DNA of 64,000 nucleotides from contig NC_058504.1 in NCBI RefSeq assembly GCF_020382885.2, positions 23,611,545 to 23,675,544 of the forward strand, given 5' to 3'. The position numbers and the translations under genes were made by a program. The notes below the pieces were generated by a model. It saw only the letters and a program-made list of their open reading frames with translations. It did no database searches and had not been told where the DNA came from. Origin of the DNA: Scatophagus argus (Eukaryota; Chordata; Actinopteri; Scatophagidae). This document shows positions 53,925-64,000 of this stretch, one piece after another. Numbering within the stretch: position 1 is the stretch's first letter; the number at the start of each line of letters is the position of its first letter.

Positions 53925-54992
53925 ACACTGTCAATGGTGGTGTTGATATAGTCCAGCACAGAGGAGGTGTATGTATCAATGTCTGTGTGAGAGCCACAGG
54001 TAGCCTGAGCAGCAAACATACTCCAGTCTGTGTTTTGAAACCTGCTCTGGAGTACATGGTCTGTCCCTTCTGGCCACACTTTGATGGTTTTGGTTGATGG
54101 CTTCACACGTTGGATAAGTGGTGAGTACTTAGGAACAAGAAACAAAGAGAGATGGTCTGACTGTCCGAGGTGGGGGAGGGGGGTCACGGTGTAAGCCCCA
54201 GGAATGTTTGTATAGACATGGTCCAAAGTTTTGTTTCCTCTTGTGTTGCAGGAAACATGCTGGTGGAATTTTGGAAGCACTGTCTTTAAGTTTGAGTCAT
54301 TAAAATCACCGGCAACTATAAAGGCAGCTTCTGGGTGAACAGTCTGTTGTTTGCTAATGGGTGCATAAAGTTGGTTCATAGCCAGCTTAGCATTAGCGCC
54401 CGGGGGGGGGGGATACAAGCAGCAGTTATATGAAAGTGACATATTTTGTCATTGGAGGGAACTCTCTCCAACAAAATTCGTGCTCTGCATTTAACCCACC
54501 CAAATGACGTGCACACACACAACAAGCCCGGGGCAGTGGGCAACCGCGTGCAGCGCCCAGGGAGCAGTGGGGGTTAGGTACCTTGCTCAAGGGTACCTCA
54601 GCCATGGACACCGGTACGGGGGATCGAACCAGCGACCCACCGGTTACGGGTCCGATACCCTAACTGCTGATCCACGACTGCCACAGTGGAAGTGAACTCC
54701 ATTGGAACGGTCTACACTTAACCACGAGAAATTCGAGGTTAGCTGAGCAGTGCCTCTTAATAATGACAGAGTCTGTACACCAAGATTTGTTAATATAAAT
54801 GCAGAGTCCTATACTTCTTATCTTACCGGAGTCATCTGCCGCTCTGTCTGCTCGGAGTGTGTGACGTCCGGCTAGCTCGATAGCGTTGTCAGGTACGCCG
54901 CTGTTTAGCCATGTTTCGAAGATCATGACATTACAGTCCATAAGTCTCCTGTTGTTTGTGATACGGAGTCGTAGCTCATCCATTTTGTTCAC
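53925..54992 (-). pseudogene. LINE apurinic-type endonuclease, split by a SINE
   Basis: The N-terminal part (54690-54992) reads NVMIFETWLNSGVPDNAIEL then ICIYINKS-like (LCIYINKSWCTDSVI) and LEFLVVKCRPF. The C-terminal part (53925-54430) reads FIVAGDFNDSNLK, KTLDHVYTN and the catalytic SDH in GQSDHLSLF. These are the expected motifs of an AP-like endonuclease that nicks the target for LINE insertion. The SINE at 54440-54686 separates the halves. Confidence 0.8.
54440..54686 (-). mobile_element. tRNA-derived SINE, family 3
   Basis: On the minus strand the head is GTGGCAGTCGTGGATCAGC with an A-box region and B box GGTTCGATCCC. The body has CCTTGAGCAAGGTACCTAAC and CCCACTGCTCCCTGGGCGC. The flanks TGAAAGTGA (54431-54439) and TGGAAGTGA (54687-54695) are an imperfect 9-base target duplication inside the LINE endonuclease region. 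Confidence 0.85.
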
Positions 54993-55529
54993 CAGACCGC
55001 ACGTTGGTGAGAAAAATGCTGAGTAGAGAGAGCCGGTGTGGTGTTAGCTTTAGCTGAGCTCTTAGCCCCCCACGTTTACCTCCCTTTGTTTACCGTCTCT
55101 ACGCCGCCTGCGTGCACTTCCGTCCGGCCAGGTAGAATGCGTAGCCTCCGGTGTTCTGGCGATCTCAAGGATAAGCCGAATATTCGTAACAAAATTGTCG
55201 GAATGTCCGATGTCCAAAAGCTCCTGTTGGCTGTAGGATGTTAAGCAGAAGCTGTTCTGAACGAACAGACCCGAGATGAGCAGGTAGATTACTGCAAAAT
55301 TGCAAAATCTGGAGAGACACTGAGCCTTGCTGGTCAGATCTTGCTTTGGGCTGGATCCGGCCAAGTCTCATGGGTGAAAGCCAGGGCACCAGGAGCTCAT
55401 CGACGGGCCCCTTCCCCTTGGGCCCTGGCAAGCCACCAAGCAGGGTACACTTGTCCGTGCTTTTATTCTTCATAGAGGTCTTCATGACCTGTTTGTGTCT
55501 GTGAGGTGACTGCATTAAATGCTACAGGC

Positions 55530-56232
55530 TAATCATAGTCCGAAATCACAACACAATAGAGTGCATTGTTTCATGCTGTTAGTAAAGTGACAGTCACTGA
55601 ATGCTCTACTCAGCGCAAGGCATTTAAGTTCTGAAGACAGTACTTTGAGAAAGTACTTTGAGTTTTGATTTCCATTTTACATCGGTGTTCAAGAGGCAGG
55701 GTGGTGCCTTCGGGACACTAAGAACTCAGGAGAGAGCTCCTGAATGTTTGACTGTGTGGGAGCATCTTATGACTAATAGCATGTCCATTCGTGACACCAA
55801 GTGCCATAGAGACTTTTTGTTAAATGACTGTTTTGGGACAAAGATTTATCTGCCAGTGTCTCTTTTGAAGGCCAGGTCATTTAAAACAAACAAAAAAAAA
55901 CAAACAAAAAAATTTTCAGTATAAAAACCACATGTTCACAATGTAACGTGTTGACAGAGCGTTAACAATGTCTGAACCCTATAGAGACACTGTAATTTAT
56001 TTTTGGGTGGTTGACATATAAGCCGGAAAAAGTTTTTTTTAAAACCTGAAAATTGTTTTATGACATATGACTTTTATGACTCTTAACTTTCCAAATACAT
56101 ATGTGTTCTTATAGGTTTTGAGTTAAAATATGCATTTTTCATCAATTTGCTCTATCAGTGCCTTAAATTGTCAGATGGTGTGACATGAAAGCTATTTCAT
56201 GTAAAGTGAAAATGAGGTTTTTATTTTTATTC
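55530..56232. other. Gene-free region
   Basis: One 88-codon plus-strand frame at 55658-55924 has no recognisable similarity and ends in a poly-lysine artefact of an A-rich run. No repeat family is recognised. Confidence 0.45.
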
Positions 56233-56590
56233 TAATCAGAATCAGAATCAGAATTCCTTTATTTATCCCCAAAGGGAAATTCTTTTTCATACAGACATTG
56301 CACTTGCAGTTTTCCCAACCAAGAAAGAAAAGATATAAAAATAGGATAAACAAAAACAAGATAAGTATAAATCTAAAATTTAAAAATGCAGGTATGTACA
56401 TGTGTATAAAACATATATACATAAAGTAAGTGTGTCCATCACAGTGCAGAGTTTAGTAGTTTGATGGCAACAGGCAGAGGGTGAGAGGGAAAGTCCAGTA
56501 TAGTCCTTATTTTGGACAACATCCTCCTCTCAGACACCACTGTCAGAGAGTCCAGTTCCTCTCCCACAACATGGAGTCCATTCATGAAAT
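56233..56590 (-). mobile_element. LINE 3' end with terminal coding fragment
   Basis: The tail is the GATTCT-type repeat (plus-strand AATCAGAATCAGAATC at 56234-56251), followed by TTATTTATCCCCAAAGGGAA. The minus strand near 56440-56580 reads HVVGEELDSLTVVSERRMLS and PLPVAIKLLNSAL-stop, the C-terminal end of a retrotransposon protein. Confidence 0.6.
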
Positions 56591-57124
56591 GCCAGCATGG
56601 TCTAGATAGTGTCAACCGTTCTCACTAATACTTAACACTAACTTAATCATGGCACAAATTGAAAATTGCCACCATAAACCAAAATGTTCTAAAAAGAAAT
56701 GTTACAAACAAACATTTTCATTTTTGAATATAAAACAGTAAACTTAGCAAACTAGTCTGTCCAGAAGGGCGTGATGGAAAATGAAGGCCACCACTACACC
56801 ACTACAAGCTTTCATCAGACTAGGTGTAAAACATGTTGTTTGTTGTGGTCAACTGTCCAGAGTATGGCACAGTCTGCTTCAGGCACAATGTAGATAAATG
56901 TATTCACTACATTTCTCTTGGGCATCTTCTCACATTTATGTACATATTGTTGAAAATATAGAGTTGTGGTTAAAGCTGTGAATCACAGACAAACACAGCT
57001 GAATGAAATGCAATTATAACTCAAGCCAGCACAGTGTGTCACAGTGTAGCGGACAGCTGTGTAGTAGTGCAAGTAAAAATGCAATGCAATATTATAATCC
57101 AAATCATATCCAAGTCCTGTGAAT

Positions 57125-57237
57125 GTCTGACGACCAGTCCAGGGTGTACCCTGCCTCTTGTAGTCAGCTGGGATAGGCTCCAGCCCCCCCACGACCCTGA
57201 CAGATAAGTGTTATAGAAAATGGATGGATGGATGGAT
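57125..57237 (+). mobile_element. tRNA-derived SINE, family 1, 3' end only
   Basis: Starting at GACGACCAGTCCAGGGTGTA it runs to TATAGAAAATGGATGGATGG. The tRNA head and most of the body are missing, so it is a 5'-truncated copy. Confidence 0.85.
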
Positions 57238-59105
57238 ATCCAAGTCCTTTTATGAATAGCAAATTTTTGGTGAGCAGGCTTATGGAGAGTGGAGATGTGA
57301 GTGTCAGATCCATGGAAGAGATGACAATCTAGATTGTAATTAAAGATTTAAAAGTCATTTGTGCTGATAAACAGGGCCCAGCGGGCAGACATGCATTCCA
57401 ACAGAAACATCTTGAAATATACAATAGTTTGCAGATTCTAGATATTATAACATCTTTATTCTTATAGTAAGTTAACTAAAATTGTCCTAGGAAAACACAA
57501 TTACCCCTTCAGTTGTTGATATACAATTGCTAATCTGCGTCAGCCTAGTATCATTAGTTCACTAATAATACTAGGCGTTTGTGTACTGAGTCATTAACGT
57601 ATGTTCTCTAGCAAAGGGTCATGTCCGAGTTCCTAAAACTGGGCTCAAACTTTTGGCTGTTTTGTGCACAGTTATCACCGATTCAACACTGCTGACAAAA
57701 ATGATTATTTATTTGTTGCTGTGACATGACTGTATGTATACGCATAGATTTATGGATGGATGTTTGGTGGAAAATGGATGTCTGTGGCAAATGAATGATT
57801 CATCCATTTGGATGAACCTAGAGCCAATCTGTGCATTTCTTTTGTGTGTGTGTGTGCATGCTTGCTTTTATATGCATCACAGAGAGCTTATAAATGTCTC
57901 AGCTTGAGGCTAAAACAATCAGCTTCACCTGGTAACCTGCAACAGGTACAGAGGACATGGTACCCAAGTACCACTTTAAAAGTAAGACGACTTTATTTAC
58001 AAATAGTGGCAGAAATTTAACCAAAAGTATGTGAGTCAGGAGGTATGGCCAAAAAGAACAAAAGGGGGGATGAAGACCAGGCTAGCCACACAATTGGCCC
58101 AGAACATCCTCCCTAATCCGTCAAAAACACAAAAGGCCTACAGCCTTTTAAAAAAACAAACAAACAAACAAAAACAACAAGACATCAACAAAAGGGCAAG
58201 ACTCTGAGCTGCTCAAGTTTTGTGTCTGAAAGAAGAAAAGAGAGCTCCTTGTTCTTCTTTAATCTCTCTTAAACATGGACACCTACAGGAAAGAGGAACT
58301 TAGGCTACATCTCCATTCCCTTATTTGATATTTCTTTGCCTCTCAATTTTCACTTGAACTAGAAGTTGTTCTGACTCAAAATCTTGCGTCCCATCCTAAA
58401 ATCCGAGGCAAAGAAATATGAGTGCAGACTTCACAGAAGTTGCAGTGTCACATGCCTCCTTATTGGATATCAGTTAAAGATTGGGCATCCCAACATCACT
58501 GGAGTTTCATGCCTGAGTGTAGATGGATAAAAGATTAACTCAAATTAAAGTACTTGAATGTATCACTCCCATATTTTCTCCTTTATTTTCTGATTTACCA
58601 TCTAATTAGTTTATGTACCCCAGTCCTTTCAAACCCTCCCTCCCGCCTTTGGCCCACACCTCCTGATTTACATACAGCTTGAAAATCAATATGTGAAATA
58701 TGAAATGGCAGAGGCCTAATGGAAAATGGAAAAGAGAAATTTTTAAAATGCAAAATTACTAAAAATTCTTTGGTTAAAGATTTTAATTTAAAGGTTTATT
58801 ATGTAAAATTTAATAGCATCTAACACTGAGGTTGCAGATCTGTAACCAACTGACAACCCTTGTCTCACCTTTCACTGTGGTAGCTACTAACAACATGAAA
58901 AGATGAAAGGCCCTCTCTGTAGCCAGTATTTGGTTTGTTTGTTCTGGGCTACTGTAGAAACATATCAGTGCAACATGTTGGACTCTGTGGAAGGAGTAAC
59001 TGGTTCCTCTGTAGATATAAAAGGCTCATTCTTTTGTGTAATCTTTTTTGAACTTTGCATGTTATGGGTTATAACAAATGCTTACAAAGGTTAAACACCC
59101 ACTAA
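57238..59105. other. Gene-free region
   Basis: No exon or repeat family is recognised with confidence. A/T-rich DNA with short A runs. Confidence 0.45.
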
Positions 59106-59109
59106 TGCT

Positions 59110-59755
59110 TCACCAGTTCTGTTAACTTTATATACTAAAGAGTGCAGAAGTTTCTGTTCTAATAATCACATCATTAAATTCGCAGATGACACTGCAATTC
59201 TAGCCCTGTTGAAAAAGAATGGTCAACTTTTAGAAATTGAAATGTTTGTGAATTGGTGCATTGACAACCACCTTGTTCTGAATGTCAGTAAGACAGAGGA
59301 GATGGTGTTTGACCCGAGTGGAATTGGTGACCACAGACCTGTGATCATCCACAACCAAACCATCACACAGGTCGCATCATACAAATAACTTGGTGTCTTT
59401 ATTGACAACTCACTTACACGGAATGCACATGTAGACAGTCTCTGTTGGAGGCTACAACAGTGGTTGCATTTTGTTTTATGTCATCTGAGAGTTCATGGTG
59501 TTGATAAAAAGTTATAATTTTTTATCAGGCAGTCCTTGAGAGTTTAATCAGATACAATTGCACATCTTGGTTTGGTCACCCTTCTGTGCAGTTAAAAACC
59601 AAACTGCTCCATATGATTCGAACTATTTGGAAATTTATAGGTACCAAGAACAGACCCTCTGGCAGGAGATTTCCCTTGCTGCAAACTTAGCAGATTTAAA
59701 AATGCATTCATCCCTCTGTCCATAAAGCTTTTAAACAATAGCAGATAAAGCCAGA
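59110..59755 (+). mobile_element. LINE reverse transcriptase fragment, plus strand
   Basis: The plus strand reads [40 protein letters not shown] and, after a stop, LGVFIDNSLTRNAHVDSL. This covers catalytic motif C and the region after it. Stops at about 59386 and 59514 show decay. It lacks both ends of a full element. Confidence 0.75.
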
Positions 59756-59757
59756 AT

Positions 59758-60130
59758 GATGATTCACTTTACACTTTTTGAGGGGGGGGGGCGTGAGAGC
59801 AGGTGGCACAGAGTTCAAAAGTCTGATGGCGGTGAGGTAGAAACTGTTCTTAAGCTGTGTTGTGCCGGTGTGCATAGTCCTATAGCGCTCCCCAGATGGC
59901 AGCAGAGTAAAGAGTCTGTGACCTGGGTGGGTATGGTCCTTCAGTGTGTTTTTTGCTCTGCCTGTGCACCGTGTGTGGTGTATCTCGACTAGTGTAGGGA
60001 GCTGGGTGCCAAAGATCCACTGGGCAGTTTTGATGATGCATTGGAGGGCCTTCTTACTGTCCGAGGAGCAACTGGAGTACCAAGTTATTATTGTGTGTTG
60101 TGTAGAAAGAGTAATGACAGTGTACAACAG
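59758..60130 (-). mobile_element. LINE ORF2 C-terminal fragment, minus strand
   Basis: The minus strand at 59780-60127 reads DSKKALQCIIKTAQWIFGTQ, HPGHRLFTLLPSGERYRTM and LKNSFYLTAIRLLNS, the C-terminal domain of Rex1/CR1-like ORF2. The same domain is intact at 11560-11834 and missing from the LINE at 51335. It abuts the previous fragment tail to tail across a run of eight G. Confidence 0.75.
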
Positions 60131-62146
<2,016 letters not shown>

Positions 62147-62374
62147 GTGCCATACATAATGTTGTCCTCTACTTCTATTGTGATGATGTTGCGGCAGGTG
62201 ATATTGTCTTCTGTTCCCTGGACATTTTAAAGGTATCGTTCTCTTTCTGGTGAAATGTGAGCTTTGACAGTTACAAAATTGAAATTGAAGGTTGCAGCGG
62301 AATACTAGCAATTTAAATCTGTAAATACTAATTGGATATGTCATAGAAGAGCTTAAGTTAGGGCAGCTGGACTT

Positions 62375-62680
62375 GTAGTTGGTCATGAAGAAGGTGCTCC
62401 CTGACAGTCATCACAGCTTCCAATGTGGGTACACATGTGATAAGTGAAGTGGCATCGAAGGACACCATAGTCTCATCTGGGGAGAGTCTCAGATGTTGAA
62501 CCTTGTCAGTTTAGGATATGGAAAGGAGTCTTGCCCACCAGGGGAGCTAGACAGGGAGATGTAGATAACAGAGTTGTTGCTGCTGATGATAGGTCTGGGT
62601 GGGGTTCCTTCTATGTGTGTTTTGGGGAGACCATGTATGGTGTGGCCTCCCTGCGGTACAGGCGGTAGTAGCCCTTCTAC
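62375..62680 (-). mobile_element. Penelope-like element, RT N-terminal part
   Basis: The minus strand reads GLPKTHIEGTPPRPIISSNN at about 62575-62635 and, further on, MVSFDATSLITCVPTLEAV at about 62410-62480. The GLPKTHK-x-PxRPI and SFDVVSLFT-type motifs are diagnostic of Penelope-like reverse transcriptase. A stop and a frame change lie between the two. It is the N-terminal RT half only. Confidence 0.8.
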
Positions 62681-62689
62681 ATGACCATA

Positions 62690-63245
62690 CCCTACATACC
62701 AGAACAAAAAAGGAGCACACACACGCATAAAGACAGCACTGAGGGCCGGCAGAGAAATAACAGAATCGCTATCATCAAAGAGAAGATGCATAACATGGGC
62801 AAAAACACCACTGTCACATATGTGGCTGGAGTGTCTGAAAGACTATGGAGGATCTTCTCCAGACATGACATTCCAGTACACTTCAAATCTATCAACACCC
62901 TCAGACAGAAACTGGTTCATCCGAAGGACAAAACTCCTAAACTCAAACTGATCTGTACGATGGGGAGACCAAACAACCGCTCCACAAGTGCATGGCCCAG
63001 CACAGGAGGGCCAAGCACACTGGCCAGGATTCTGCAAGCAATCTGCATCTTGATTAGAAGGGACGTTCAGTTCAGAACAATAATCTTCCTTGTAGTCATA
63101 TGTTGGCATCTAGCTTTAATACCTGGGACTCCCAACCAGTTAATGCGAATCTGAAGAAGCCTTTTGGATGAGAGGTGAAATGTCTTCACTTTTAATTAAA
63201 CTTTCTTGTGTGAAAGATGACCTGGATGACTGAGAATCTACACAT
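62690..63245 (+). mobile_element. Penelope-like element, C-terminal part with GIY-YIG remnant and 3' tail
   Basis: The plus strand at 62810-62940 reads VTYVAGVSERLWRIFSRHDI then HFKSINTLRQKLVHPKDKTP, the link between RT and endonuclease in Penelope. After a frameshift at about 62960 it reads GETKQPLHKCMAQHRRAKHT, from the GIY-YIG endonuclease domain. The sequence then passes into a hammerhead-like motif (63151-63187) and the tail GACCTGGATGACTGAGAATC. The orientation is opposite to the RT half at 62375-62680. Confidence 0.8.
63151..63187 (+). ncRNA. Hammerhead-ribozyme-like motif in PLE tail
   Basis: CTGAAGA, a 6-base-pair stem (GCCTTT with GAGGT preceded by A, 7-base loop) and GAAA follow each other with exactly the same length (37 bases) as the motif at 49682-49718. 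Position 7 of the hammerhead core (CUGANGA) is free to vary, so CTGAAGA is acceptable. Stem III and the cleavage site are not defined here. Confidence 0.5.
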
Positions 63246-63589
63246 ACATACTAATTAATGAATTTATTATTTCTATATTTATTTCTAAAAGAATACTAGT
63301 TTTGCTTTGAAGAACTTTGATTCATTTATATGTTTTTTAACCAGGCTTGTCACTGAGATGTAAGCCAATGTGTTAAAAAAGATACACTTTCAATTGCTGT
63401 CCCTTTTTGAAGTGGTAATATTCACTACAGTTGAACTGTTTGTCAGTTTTCTAAAGAACAACATGCATTTTGTTTTATTTGAGTTTAACAGTAGGTTAAG
63501 GCCAATTAAAGATTTTCAAAATATAAATGCAATGTTGTGGTGGATCAAGTGGCAGACAAAGCCAGGGACCTGGGTGGTCTCATCCCCGT

Positions 63590-64000
63590 TGCTGAAGCTA
63601 ACTTTTTGGACATGGAATGTCACCTCACTGGTGGGGAAGGAGCCCGAGCTTGTACATGAGGTTGAGAGATACTGACTAGATATGGTCAGGCTCACCTCTA
63701 TGCACAGATTGGGCTCTGGAACCAACCTCCTCGAGAGAGGTGGCACCAGGACACTCTAGGTCCAAGGTCAATGATCCACTTTGTAGTCCTATCACTGGAT
63801 CTGCGGCTGTATATTCTGGAGACTTGGGTTAAGAGTGGAGCAGAGCTGCCAATTGATCACCACCTGGTGTTGAGTTGGATCAGGTGGCAGGGGAGGATGC
63901 CAGATAGACCCAGCAGACCTAAACGAACAGTGAGGGTTTGCTGGGAATGCTGATGACTCTGTCAGGGTGGTCTTCAACTCCCACCTAAGGCAGAGCTTGT
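63590..64000 (+). mobile_element. LINE endonuclease fragment, WNVTSL family, continuing off the window
   Basis: The plus strand reads LTFWTWNVTSLVGKEPELVH at about 63595-63655 and, after an internal deletion and frame change, MIHFVVLSLDLRLYILETWV and GAELPIDHHLVLSWIRWQGR (63771-63900), the end of the endonuclease with its D-H-H catalytic region. It is the same family as 49850-51030. Confidence 0.7.

Larger units (their letters stand above)
51335..55370 (-). mobile_element. Rex1/CR1-like LINE with three nested insertions
   Basis: Read on the minus strand, the element runs from a short 5' region (TSYSQQELLDIGHS near 55220-55260), through the endonuclease and a linker, to the reverse transcriptase and a tail AATGACAATAAAGTTGAATC ending at about 51340. 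It is interrupted by a SINE (54440-54686) and by a hAT element (52769-53916) that itself contains a MITE. The RT breaks off after FKFLGTYI at about 51525 and passes straight into the 3' tail, so the thumb/C-terminal part is deleted. Confidence 0.85.

Noticed and set aside
55658-55924. 88-codon plus-strand frame
   Set aside because: No recognised family. The C-terminal lysine run comes from an A-rich tract.
62681-63154. 157-codon frame as a novel host protein in an ABHD18 intron
   Set aside because: Its sequence is the RT-to-GIY-YIG link of a Penelope-like element with a frameshift.

Overview
The window is nuclear DNA of a ray-finned fish, most likely a percomorph teleost. It is AT-rich, full of CA/GT microsatellites, and crowded with tRNA-headed SINEs, L2-like and Rex1/CR1-like LINEs, hAT elements and Penelope-like elements (PLEs). 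Its genes are short vertebrate genes with small exons and GT-AG introns. No prokaryotic, viral or CRISPR features were seen, and I did not find a wholly new biological system. The most unusual signal is a hammerhead-ribozyme-like RNA motif with compensatory base changes, present in two PLE remnants.

Four protein-coding genes are well supported. B4GALT7 (minus strand, 6 coding exons, 28088-34098) makes the glycosaminoglycan linker galactosyltransferase. TMED9 (minus strand, 5 exons, 39326-42078) is a p24 cargo receptor. The two adjoin in the same orientation, and they are also close neighbours on human 5q35. TMEM216 (plus strand, 5 coding exons, 43367-46500) is a ciliary transition-zone protein, divergent from TMED9 across a 1.3 kb spacer that contains a terminal-inverted-repeat element and a SINE. 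The 5' end of ABHD18 (plus strand, first three coding exons 61322-62146) lies at the right and runs out of the window.

Layout: 1-28 kb has no recognisable gene. It holds two tRNA-derived SINE families, L2-like LINE debris, a fairly intact 3' half of a Rex1/CR1-like LINE (10716-12167), microsatellites and several repeat-poor blocks that may be conserved non-coding DNA. 28-46.8 kb is the gene cluster. Its introns and spacers carry SINEs, a small TIR element and LINE fragments. 47-61 kb is a repeat nest, probably the long first intron of ABHD18. At 51.3-55.4 kb a LINE is interrupted by a hAT element, which contains an inverted-repeat MITE, and by a SINE. 62.3-64 kb, inside ABHD18, holds a PLE split into two opposed halves and the start of another LINE.

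The four genes have unrelated jobs: proteoglycan linker synthesis in the Golgi, early secretory cargo trafficking, cilium gating, and an uncharacterised alpha/beta-hydrolase. Only the head-to-head TMED9/TMEM216 pair suggests possible shared promoter control. All exon coordinates come from reading splice sites, codon phase and protein similarity by eye.
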